A DNA stretch of 44,223 bases from contig JAFXGW010000015.1 in the NCBI GenBank assembly GCA_017536685.1, forward strand, positions 1-44,223, in the 5' to 3' direction. The notes below the pieces were generated by a model. The model was not told where the DNA came from. It was given only the letters and a program-made list of their open reading frames with translations, and did no database searches. A program made the translations under genes and the position numbers. The stretch comes from Clostridia bacterium (GTDB lineage Bacteria; Bacillota; Clostridia; TANB77; CAG-508). Positions 24,804 to 33,366 of this stretch are shown in pieces; the first letter of the stretch is position 1; every line of letters starts with the position of its first letter.

Positions 24804-26621
24804 ATGGATCAAATTCAAAATCAAAATGAATTAAGCGATTTTAGTGAAAAAGTATCTATAATTGCATCTAAATTAGCAGTTAATAAATACAATGCATTTC
24901 ATGGAAAGATAAATCTAGATATAGAAATTAGTGGGAATATAGAACTTGTAAATAAAAAGATTTCACAAATATATAAAAAAATTGAATCTAAAATGCATGG
25001 AGTTGAAGTGCCAAGAGACTTGAATGATACAATTGCAGAATATTTATTAAGAAGCGTTGTATCAGATTCAACAGATATAGATCAACTTGATAGTAAGGGG
25101 ATGGTTTCTGAACAAATTTTTACTCAAGTAATTTTAAAAAATGCAGATGAACAAGTAGTAAACAAGATTTTGCAAAATGATTTATCTGGACCAATTTCAG
25201 CAATGCCTCAGGAAAGCCCGAATATACATGAGAATAGATTAGAAGAAAAAAAATATGGTGTGAACAGCAGTAAATTCAAAGAATCTGAGATTAGTGAAGA
25301 ATTGATATATGCATATGATGATTTAGGAGAAATAAGAAGGGTATTTGAATATGAGGATGGAAGTAAGATTGTTTTTATTGATCCAAAAAATACTCTTTAT
25401 AAAATACCTGAAGGAGAACCTGATGAAGTTGAAGAAAAAATTATGTTAAAACAAATGGAAAATGAAAAACTTTATCAAAACATTGTATATTCTAATGGAA
25501 AAATAGATTTAATGGAACTTACAGAAGAATATAAGAATGGGTTAAAAAGCCTTGGTATAGATGCAGCATTACGAGAGATGTATGGAAGGATAGTTAGTAA
25601 AGGTGCTATTGAATTTTTAAGAGATGATAATGAAATCAATCAATATGATAGAGATACTTTATTTGAGTTATTAGATGCAATAACACCTGAAAATTCGGAA
25701 AGAAATGATTACCAAGAAGATTCTTATACAATGGTATATAAACTTGGAATTTTTTCAAGATTTATGAATGATCCAATGATGGCTTGTGATGAAAAGTACC
25801 AGGTCCAAATAAAAGAAAAATTAAAGAATGCTGATTCAGAATTATATGATTTTATAGAAAGAAATCCTTTAATATTAGAGCAAATGCAAACTGTTTCTAG
25901 AAAAGGAAATCCAGCAGAGGCGATGATTGAAATTTTACAATCTGGCAAGTCATTAACCAGAGATGAGTTTTTTGAAGAATTAGAAGAATTTTCAAAAGAT
26001 GCAATTGCTAAAGGTGTTACAATTGATAAAAATGTGACAGATGGTTATGATGGATATGAAGCTGCATACAATGAAAGGCTAACACAAAGGAATAATGCAG
26101 ATTCGAGGGAAGAAAAAAAAGCAGAAAGTGAAGAAAACAAGAAAAGACCATATGATGAACAAGTAGAAGAATTTAAGCAAAAGATGAAGAAAAATATAGA
26201 TAAAAGTGGCATAGGAAGTATGGTAATGGCTGCTTTTTCTGAGAGTTGTATAAGAATTAAAGGGGATGTTGTAATTACTGCTATTAATGAATTGTTAGAT
26301 TTTGATAATGTTGATAAAGAAGAAAATTATATACAACAAATAGAAGATAAAGATATTGAACTTATGCATAGACGACTAAATTCGTTGATTGAAAATCAAT
26401 CAGATGATAAAACACCATATATAATGTCATTAGGACAATTAATATCAAGAGCTACTGAAATGAAAAAAGAAAAAATTTTATCTGCGGATAAAACAGAAAC
26501 TCATACTATTGTTAATAATCTTGAGATGAATCCAAGAGCTTTTCTAGAAATAGCAGAAAATACGGAAAAAAATGAAATAAAAAAACAAGTAACATTTGAT
26601 GATAGTGAAGACGGAAGATAA
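24804..26621 (+). CDS. Large acidic helical protein of unknown function, pair A first member
   Basis: A 605-residue protein that I cannot assign. It is highly charged, mostly helical, has no signal peptide or membrane helix, and ends in DDSEDGR. Around residue 225 it contains YSNGKIDLMELTEEY, a motif style (NGxxDxxxL) also found in the two large proteins between topA and trmFO. The linker near residues 430-450 is Lys/Glu-rich. It starts 23 bases after murG with an AGAGGA ribosome site and is followed after 21 bases by a second large protein with a loosely similar N-terminal layout and a Gly-Gly-Arg end. Downstream lies a strong terminator, so the pair closes the wall operon. A structural or cell-envelope-linked role is only suggested by position. 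Confidence 0.8.
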   Translation: MDQIQNQNELSDFSEKVSIIASKLAVNKYNAFHGKINLDIEISGNIELVNKKISQIYKKIESKMHGVEVPRDLNDTIAEYLLRSVVSDSTDIDQLDSKGMVSEQIFTQVILKNADEQVVNKILQNDLSGPISAMPQESPNIHENRLEEKKYGVNSSKFKESEISEELIYAYDDLGEIRRVFEYEDGSKIVFIDPKNTLYKIPEGEPDEVEEKIMLKQMENEKLYQNIVYSNGKIDLMELTEEYKNGLKSLGIDAALREMYGRIVSKGAIEFLRDDNEINQYDRDTLFELLDAITPENSERNDYQEDSYTMVYKLGIFSRFMNDPMMACDEKYQVQIKEKLKNADSELYDFIERNPLILEQMQTVSRKGNPAEAMIEILQSGKSLTRDEFFEELEEFSKDAIAKGVTIDKNVTDGYDGYEAAYNERLTQRNNADSREEKKAESEENKKRPYDEQVEEFKQKMKKNIDKSGIGSMVMAAFSESCIRIKGDVVITAINELLDFDNVDKEENYIQQIEDKDIELMHRRLNSLIENQSDDKTPYIMSLGQLISRATEMKKEKILSADKTETHTIVNNLEMNPRAFLEIAENTEKNEIKKQVTFDDSEDGR

Positions 26622-26642
26622 ATAAAGTGAAGGAGAAAAATT

Positions 26643-28610
26643 ATGGCTTCAGGAATGAGTGAAGAAGAATTAATGGAACAAATTGCAGAAAGAATTGCGA
26701 AAAATCAAATTTCTTTTGATTTGAAAAGTAAAGAAGAGAAAAAAAGTTTAACTCCCAAAATTCAAATTGTTGCCCAAAGTCAATTAACAGAAATAAAAAA
26801 ATCTTTTAACAATATAATTGGAAGTAATACTGAGGTAATTCCAGGAGAAGTAAGAACGATGATTTTAGAAGGAATATATGATAAAGTTGCTTCACAAGGA
26901 ATAAAGAGTATAGATGCTGCTTTCAATTCTTCTGAAATTATAAAATATACAGAAAATATGTTAAGATATATTAGTAGAAGTGACAGAAGATATAATAGTG
27001 ATGAAATGAAACAAAGAGAATTTTATAGTGATTCAGAAAAAACGAAGCCAGTTGCAGAGGAAGAAAATAAAAAAGGAAAATCATCAATATCCATTTCTAT
27101 AAGGGAAACAACAGAAAACGCAAGTTCTTTATTGAGGACCGTAAATCAGAATACTACAGAAAAATTAATTGAAAGGGCAAATTCTGGAGATAAAAATGCT
27201 CAAGCAGTAGTTGTTGCAGTGATGTCAGCAGCTTCATTTGTAAGGAGTGATAAAAATATACAAGAATTTGATGAGAATGCTCTGTATAGGTTTGTAAATG
27301 CAATTGAGAATTTAACTGTAGCTTATGAGGAACTTGGTTCTACAGAAGCTTTAGAAATGTTAGAAGAAATAACGCGCAGAGTAGGAGTTGAATTAGTTGA
27401 GAAAGATGAAAAAGGAAATAAGATTGTAAATAGAAAAAAAATAAGAAAGATTGCGAAAGATGATCATTATTATAGACCAAGAACTAAAGAAGAACTAATA
27501 AGTTTAACAGATAGTTATGAAAAAATAGAAAATTATGATGAATTAATTGTTGTGGGTTCTAATGCTGCTGCTCAAGAGGATGCAAGAATAACGATAGAAT
27601 CTTCTATAGAAAAATTGGAAAATGGAGAATTATCAAAAGAAGAATTTTCAAAAGTACTTAAAGAACTTTTGGATGCAGATTTTGATAATTCAATTAAAGC
27701 AATTAGTAATATTGTTGAAGCAGCTTCAAGAGAAAAAAGAGGTGATAAAGAAGAAACTACTATAGAATTAGCTAGGAGTCCACTTGAGTATTATTATGAA
27801 CTAAAAAAGACAGGAAAGTCTGATGATGATTTGAAAAAAAAGATTGTTGAAATTATGGAAAATACGTTTGAATTTATGATAGATCATCATAAAATAGAAT
27901 CTGAGTTTATGAATCTTGCTTTAAAGGTTGAACCAGAAGAAGCAGCTATTGCATATAAAAATGCAAAAGAAAATTTTAAAGTATTACCGGCACATAAAAA
28001 AATAAAAACTCTTACAAAAGACGAGTTAGAAGGACAACGTAATTCAAAAGATGATTCTAAAACCATTAGAGTAATATCAGATGAACAAAAAGTTGAAAAT
28101 TTAACAAACGTATTAAATAATATAAGCAAAGTTAGAGGAATAGGTTCTACTTTTAGATTTATTAATAATGGTATGGATAAAGCAAGTGATGATTTGAGAG
28201 GATTTCAAGAAAAATCATATTATATGAAAGCTACTTTAAAAATGATTGAACAAGGAGCCGAATTTCCAGATAGTGAGTATAATAAAGAAAAAAAGAAGTT
28301 TTTTGAAAAAATATTATATGAGCAAATATATGATGAAGATGCTTTAAAACAAATGGTTAATATGGATCCAGAAATTATGAAACAAATTCTAGATGGACTA
28401 ATACAAAGACAAAATTCTAGAGAAGGAGATCAAATGGATACAATAATGGACTTGAGTTCTCAAATAAAGGAAATGAGTAAAAAAACGAAGTTATTTTCTA
28501 CAGATAGTGTTGAAATAGGAAAGACATTCGGAAGCACAGATTCTATGTTTGAGAAAACTAAAACAGTAGCTACTTCTCATGAAGATGATGAAGAACCAGG
28601 TGGCAGATAA
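26643..28610 (+). CDS. Large acidic helical protein of unknown function, pair A second member
   Basis: A 655-residue soluble-looking protein with no family that I recognise. It has an unusually high Glu/Lys content, predicted helices throughout, no cysteine cluster or nucleotide-binding loop, and ends in DDEEPGGR. The N-terminal 120 residues parallel the layout of the preceding protein: a charged helix, a segment ending in VRTMILEGIYDKV, and a helix ending in MLRYISRSDRRY. That suggests distant paralogy. A GAAGGAGA ribosome site precedes the ATG. It is the last gene before a perfect 17-bp terminator. Confidence 0.8.
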   Translation: MASGMSEEELMEQIAERIAKNQISFDLKSKEEKKSLTPKIQIVAQSQLTEIKKSFNNIIGSNTEVIPGEVRTMILEGIYDKVASQGIKSIDAAFNSSEIIKYTENMLRYISRSDRRYNSDEMKQREFYSDSEKTKPVAEEENKKGKSSISISIRETTENASSLLRTVNQNTTEKLIERANSGDKNAQAVVVAVMSAASFVRSDKNIQEFDENALYRFVNAIENLTVAYEELGSTEALEMLEEITRRVGVELVEKDEKGNKIVNRKKIRKIAKDDHYYRPRTKEELISLTDSYEKIENYDELIVVGSNAAAQEDARITIESSIEKLENGELSKEEFSKVLKELLDADFDNSIKAISNIVEAASREKRGDKEETTIELARSPLEYYYELKKTGKSDDDLKKKIVEIMENTFEFMIDHHKIESEFMNLALKVEPEEAAIAYKNAKENFKVLPAHKKIKTLTKDELEGQRNSKDDSKTIRVISDEQKVENLTNVLNNISKVRGIGSTFRFINNGMDKASDDLRGFQEKSYYMKATLKMIEQGAEFPDSEYNKEKKKFFEKILYEQIYDEDALKQMVNMDPEIMKQILDGLIQRQNSREGDQMDTIMDLSSQIKEMSKKTKLFSTDSVEIGKTFGSTDSMFEKTKTVATSHEDDEEPGGR

Positions 28611-28628
28611 AAAATTTAATATAATGTA

Positions 28629-28667
28629 AAAAATTACATTTTAGAGTTTTTCTAAAATGTAATTTTT
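28629..28667. terminator. Bidirectional-looking intrinsic terminator before topA
   Basis: A perfect 17-bp stem (AAAAATTACATTTTAGA at 28629-28645 with 28651-28667), loop GTTTT, T-rich right arm. It separates the murE-murG operon from topA. Confidence 0.9.
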
Positions 28668-28687
28668 ACATATATATAAGAAGGGAC

Positions 28688-28716
28688 TTGCAAAATAAAT
28701 AATAATGATTTAAAAT
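28688..28716 (+). promoter_or_regulatory. topA promoter
   Basis: TTGCAA (28688-28693), 17 bases, TAAAAT (28711-28716). The boxes and spacing are identical to those of the mraZ promoter. Confidence 0.65.
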
Positions 28717-28751
28717 ACATTACATAAAAGAAACTTAGGGGAGAAGAATAA

Positions 28752-30869
28752 ATGATTGATAAATTAGTTATAGTGGAATCACCAGCTAAAGCAAATACAA
28801 TAAAGAAATTCCTTGGTGGGAAAAGTAAAGTAGTTGCTTCAATGGGGCATATAAGAGATTTACCTAAATCAAAAATGGGAATCAATATCGAAAAAGATTT
28901 TGAACCAGAGTATATTAATATACGTGGAAAAGCTAGTTTAATTAATTCTTTAAAAAAAGATGCAAAAGATGCAAAAAAAGTTTATTTGGCAACTGACCCT
29001 GACCGTGAGGGGGAAGCGATTGCATGGCATTTAGCCTATATTTTAGGAATAGATCCTGAAAGTATATGCAGAGTAACTTTTAATGAAATAACAAAAGAAG
29101 CAGTAAAAAATGGAATGAATAATCCAAGAAAAATAGATTTAAATTTAGCAGATGCGCAACAAGCAAGACGTGTATTAGATAGAATAGTGGGGTATAAAAT
29201 AAGTCCAGTATTATGGAAAAAAGTAAAAAGAGGTTTATCAGCAGGTAGAGTTCAATCAGTAGCAGTAAAATTAATTGTAGATAGAGAAGAGGAAATTGAA
29301 AAATTTATTCCAGAAGAATATTGGAATATAAATTTAATGGTTTCAGATAAAAAAACAAAAACAAAATTTAATTGTAAATTTGTTGGAAAAAACGGAGAAA
29401 AAATCGAACTTCATTCTAAAGAAGAAGTAGATAGTATTTTAGCAGATTTAGAAAAAGCTAAATATAAAGTTGTAGATGTAAAAAAAGGAGAAAGAAAAAG
29501 AAATCCTGCTCCACCTTTTACAACAAGTACACTTCAACAAGATGCTTCAAGAAAATTAAATTTTGCATTAAAGAAAACAATGTCTGTTGCTCAAAGTTTA
29601 TATGAAGGTGTTAAACTTCCAGAATATGGAGAAACAGGTTTAATAACATATATGAGAACAGATTCAACAAGAATTTCAAATGAAGCAATAGAAGCAGCAA
29701 AAGAGCATATTATTAAAGTATATGGAGAGAATTACTACGAAAATAGATTTTATAAAACAAAATCTGAAGCACAAGATGCACACGAAGCAATAAGACCATC
29801 TCATATAGAATTAACTCCAGAATTAGTAAAAGATAGTTTAAGTGCCGATCAATACAAATTATATAGATTAATATATAATAGATTTATGGCAAGTCAAATG
29901 GCTTCTGCCGTATATGATACAGTAACAGTTGGGGTAGATGGAAATAAATATAACTTTAAAGCAAATGGTCAAACAATGAAATTTAAAGGCTATATGACTT
30001 TATATGTTGAAAATGAAGAAAAAGAAGAATTTGAAAAAATACCAGAATTAGAAGTTGGAGAAGAAGTAAAAAAAGAAAATATAGAAGCAAAACAAAGTTT
30101 TACAGAACCACCTGCAAGATATACAGAAGCAAGTTTAGTTAAAACATTAGAAGAAAAAGGGATTGGAAGACCTAGTACTTATGCTCCAACTATTACAACA
30201 ATATTACTAAGAAGATATATTGAAAAAGTTCAAAAACAATTAATACCTACAGATTTAGGAAGAGTTGTAAATAAGTTGCTGGTAGAAAACTTTGGGGATG
30301 TAGTAAATGTAGAATTTACTGCGCAAATAGAAGAAGAATTTGATAAAATTGCTATTGGTGACGAAAAATGGAAAAAAGTAATAAGAGAGTTTTACACACC
30401 ATTTGGAAAAACAGTGGAAAAAGTAGAGAAAGAATTAGAACATGTAACTCTTACTTATGAAGAATCAGATACTCCATGTGAAAAATGCGGAAGAATGATG
30501 GTTATTAAATATGGAAGATATGGAAAATTCTTGGCTTGTCCGGGATATCCAGAGTGTCAAAATGCAAAACCGTTAATAGAAACAATAGATGTTCCATGTC
30601 CAGTATGTGGAGCTACAGTTCAAATAAGAAAAACCAAAAACAAACGTAATTATTATATTTGTGAGAAAAATGGTGGAATTGGCGAGGGATGTTATTATAT
30701 TTCTTGGAATAAACCTAAAGAAGGTGAAAAATTTATTCCAAATAATGATATAGACAAAGAGATTTATGAACAAGATAAGAAAAAAAGCAAAAAAAATCCA
30801 ACAAAAAAAGCTACAAAAAAATCAAGTTCAAAAACTAAAAAAGTAGCAAAAAAAACTACTAAAAAATAG
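28752..30869 (+). CDS. topA: DNA topoisomerase I
   Basis: A 705-residue type IA topoisomerase that relaxes negative supercoils by cutting one strand. The TOPRIM domain shows VIVESPAKANTI at the start and TDPDREGEAIAWH. The catalytic tyrosine is Tyr300 in TYMRTDSTR. Two C-terminal zinc ribbons are present (CEKCGRMM with CPGYPEC, and CPVCGATV with a degenerate second half), then a Lys-rich tail of KKATKK-type repeats that probably binds DNA nonspecifically. It is a monocistronic gene between two strong terminators. In many Firmicutes topA is followed directly by trmFO; here two large unknown genes intervene. Confidence 0.96.
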   Translation: MIDKLVIVESPAKANTIKKFLGGKSKVVASMGHIRDLPKSKMGINIEKDFEPEYINIRGKASLINSLKKDAKDAKKVYLATDPDREGEAIAWHLAYILGIDPESICRVTFNEITKEAVKNGMNNPRKIDLNLADAQQARRVLDRIVGYKISPVLWKKVKRGLSAGRVQSVAVKLIVDREEEIEKFIPEEYWNINLMVSDKKTKTKFNCKFVGKNGEKIELHSKEEVDSILADLEKAKYKVVDVKKGERKRNPAPPFTTSTLQQDASRKLNFALKKTMSVAQSLYEGVKLPEYGETGLITYMRTDSTRISNEAIEAAKEHIIKVYGENYYENRFYKTKSEAQDAHEAIRPSHIELTPELVKDSLSADQYKLYRLIYNRFMASQMASAVYDTVTVGVDGNKYNFKANGQTMKFKGYMTLYVENEEKEEFEKIPELEVGEEVKKENIEAKQSFTEPPARYTEASLVKTLEEKGIGRPSTYAPTITTILLRRYIEKVQKQLIPTDLGRVVNKLLVENFGDVVNVEFTAQIEEEFDKIAIGDEKWKKVIREFYTPFGKTVEKVEKELEHVTLTYEESDTPCEKCGRMMVIKYGRYGKFLACPGYPECQNAKPLIETIDVPCPVCGATVQIRKTKNKRNYYICEKNGGIGEGCYYISWNKPKEGEKFIPNNDIDKEIYEQDKKKSKKNPTKKATKKSSSKTKKVAKKTTKK

Positions 30870-30889
30870 AAAATTAATAATTATTAAAA

Positions 30890-30950
30890 ATAAAAGCACA
30901 AAATTTATTAAATACATGTATTTGTAATTTAATAAATTTTGTGCTTTTAT
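30890..30950. terminator. Long intrinsic terminator after topA
   Basis: A perfect 24-bp stem (30890-30913 with 30927-30950; arm core AAAAGCACAAAATTTATT), 13-base loop, T-rich right arm and TTAAGTTTTTT after it. Confidence 0.92.
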
Positions 30951-31138
30951 TTAAGTTTTTTATTAAATAAAAACAAATGGTTGGTGTTATAACAATTTTA
31001 TGAAAATGAAAGTTAACTAAAAAACATGTTTGCTATAGCTTAAAATATATAATTTAAATTATTTTTATAAAAGGTTTTACAAAAAACTAGGGATTGAAGA
31101 GAATAGAAATGAGGGGGATAAATGTAATCTGTTTGTTA
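30951..31138. other. Gene-free AT-rich spacer after the topA terminator
   Basis: About 190 bases with no credible frame. GAGGGGG near 31111 looks like a ribosome site but is followed only by a very short frame. The next recognisable element is the promoter at 31139. Confidence 0.4.
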
Positions 31139-31167
31139 TTGTATTAGAAAAAATATATACTTATAAT
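31139..31167 (+). promoter_or_regulatory. Promoter of the pair B large-protein genes and trmFO
   Basis: TTGTAT (31139-31144), 17 bases, TATAAT (31162-31167), about 70 bases before the first ATG. Confidence 0.6.
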
Positions 31168-31241
31168 AAAATTATAGTATTAGGTGATATTATGCGAATA
31201 TTAGATTGATTTTAAGTAAAAAGATACATTGGAGATAAAGT

Positions 31242-33341
31242 ATGGATGAATTAAAACAAGAGGAAAATTTAAAAATAAAAGAACAAATGGGAAATAAGCT
31301 TAAAGAAGGTGACGACGAAAATAGCTTGATTGTTGATGAAAATAATCAAGTTATTGATGTTGCTGAATTAATTAATGATTCTGGAAATACAGCCATAGCT
31401 GTAAGACTAAAAACTTTATTTGAAAATGGTATTTCAGAAGAAATGATTACTCAACAATATATGAATATATCGTTTGGAGTTGTAGATAAAAATATAGCAT
31501 TAGAAAATATGAGAACTGTTTGTGATGAATTAATTAAATATCTTTCTGATATTCCAAACGGTATTGTTATTAATCCAATAACTGGAGAAGTAGATGTAGA
31601 TAAAAGTTTGGAGTCGGCTGTAGAATGTGGGATTTTGAGACCAGATGATGTTATTGTAATAGATAGAGATAAAGATAGATTTGAACTTATAAAAGAAGAT
31701 AGTATTTTGAAAAAAATATCAGAAAAAGATGTTGCTTTAGAAAATCTTATTGAATTAGAAGAAGAGGAAATTTTTTTAGATTATAATGAAAGAATAAGAA
31801 GTATAACTGGAATATATGGTAAATATTATAATGAAAAAGAATTGGAAGATGATAAGAATGCTGATGACTTATTAATAAGTGAAAATATTGAGACAGAAGA
31901 GGAACAAGAAATTGCTAAAAGTAAAAAAGAATACTATTCATTTGATACTTTAAAAGATATGAGTTTAATGCAAAAAATAATTTTCTTTAGTAGAAAAGAT
32001 CATAATATATATCCAGAACTACTTAATAAAACACTGCAACCATACAAAGATTCTAAATTTTATTCAAAAATAGCTGATGAAAATGGAAATGTGGATTTTG
32101 AAAAATTAAAAGAATTTAGTGAAGAATGGATAGAAGAATATAACAAATCAAATTTGAGAGATGATTTGAAACGATATACTTTATTTACTACAAAAGAAAC
32201 GGTTACATTTGAAAAATTAGATGAAGTAAACAAAGCTAATTTAAAAAGTATTTTAGCAAGAGGATTTTTATCAAAAGATAAATCTAACCAAGGGACATTT
32301 AAACTTTTATGTAAAAATTTGGGGATTGAACCTGATCTAGATTCTATATTAAAAGTTACAGGGTGTGCCACTTTGGAACAATTAGAAGAATTTCCTAAAA
32401 ATAATGACATAAACGAAATAAATTACATGAAAAAAATATCAGACATGAAAAGATATCGTATGATGTCACAAGCAGAAAAGATGATATTTGAATTAACAGA
32501 AAATTTACAATTATCTAAAAGTGATGATACTGAAGCTATTGCCAGATTATATGTTGAATATACAGATAGGGCAAAGCAAAGTGAAGAATATAGTGGTGAG
32601 AAAAAAGCATATGGAGAGATATCTAAAGCGTTAGAACATTATATGTTGTATAATAAAGAATATTTTTCGGAATATATGACTTTTATAAAAGATGGTAATT
32701 ATACAATAAAAAACAAAGTAAATTATATGAATGTAAGAAAAATACTTGATTCAAAAGAAAAAGTAACAGCTAAAAGCAAAAAATCAATGGGGAAAATTGC
32801 TTCAAAAATAGAAAAAAGATTAGATGACTTTAGAGGAGAAGACAATAGAATTTCTGATCAAGATTTTAATGGATTTTTTGATGAAAGATCAGAAGAAATA
32901 GCGATAAGCTATGAAAATGAAAAAGAAGAAAGAATTGGCGAGCAAAGAAAACAAAAGGATTCTGCAGATAACAATGTAGGAAATAATTCCGATGATAATT
33001 CTAAAAATAGTTTGAATGAAGATAATAAAACAGAAATAAGTTCGGAAAATTATTTAATAAAGCAGACTCCATTTATTGCTATGTTAAGGGCTACAAGAGA
33101 GAAAATTAAAGAAAAGTTTAGTAAAGTAAAAAAAGCATTATTGAAAAGAAATTCTAATAAAAATTCTTCAAAAGATATAAAAGGACAAGAAGAACAAGGA
33201 AATAATACTGAACCAGTGAGTGGAAGTTTCGTAAAAAGAGTTGATATAGACCATGACAAAGCTATAAGGGATATGCAAATGCAATCGAATCAAAATATTT
33301 TAGGACAAGGAATAGATCAAGTTCAAGATATAAATAGATAA
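31242..33341 (+). CDS. Large acidic helical protein of unknown function, pair B first member
   Basis: A 699-residue protein without signal peptide or membrane helix and with no family that I recognise. Residues about 270-325 (DSKFYSKIADENGNVDFEKL and the following helix) align clearly with DSKYYKEIINENGQIDFDKF of the next gene, so the two are paralogues. It has a disordered Asn/Asp-rich stretch near residue 580 (DNNVGNNSDDNSKN), then a basic helical segment with FIAMLRATREKIKEKF, and ends in QDINR rather than the Gly-Arg of its relatives. GGAG sits nine bases before the ATG. It shares a transcript with the next gene and trmFO. Confidence 0.8.
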   Translation: MDELKQEENLKIKEQMGNKLKEGDDENSLIVDENNQVIDVAELINDSGNTAIAVRLKTLFENGISEEMITQQYMNISFGVVDKNIALENMRTVCDELIKYLSDIPNGIVINPITGEVDVDKSLESAVECGILRPDDVIVIDRDKDRFELIKEDSILKKISEKDVALENLIELEEEEIFLDYNERIRSITGIYGKYYNEKELEDDKNADDLLISENIETEEEQEIAKSKKEYYSFDTLKDMSLMQKIIFFSRKDHNIYPELLNKTLQPYKDSKFYSKIADENGNVDFEKLKEFSEEWIEEYNKSNLRDDLKRYTLFTTKETVTFEKLDEVNKANLKSILARGFLSKDKSNQGTFKLLCKNLGIEPDLDSILKVTGCATLEQLEEFPKNNDINEINYMKKISDMKRYRMMSQAEKMIFELTENLQLSKSDDTEAIARLYVEYTDRAKQSEEYSGEKKAYGEISKALEHYMLYNKEYFSEYMTFIKDGNYTIKNKVNYMNVRKILDSKEKVTAKSKKSMGKIASKIEKRLDDFRGEDNRISDQDFNGFFDERSEEIAISYENEKEERIGEQRKQKDSADNNVGNNSDDNSKNSLNEDNKTEISSENYLIKQTPFIAMLRATREKIKEKFSKVKKALLKRNSNKNSSKDIKGQEEQGNNTEPVSGSFVKRVDIDHDKAIRDMQMQSNQNILGQGIDQVQDINR

Positions 33342-33366
33342 AGATTTTATAAGAATGGGAAAATAG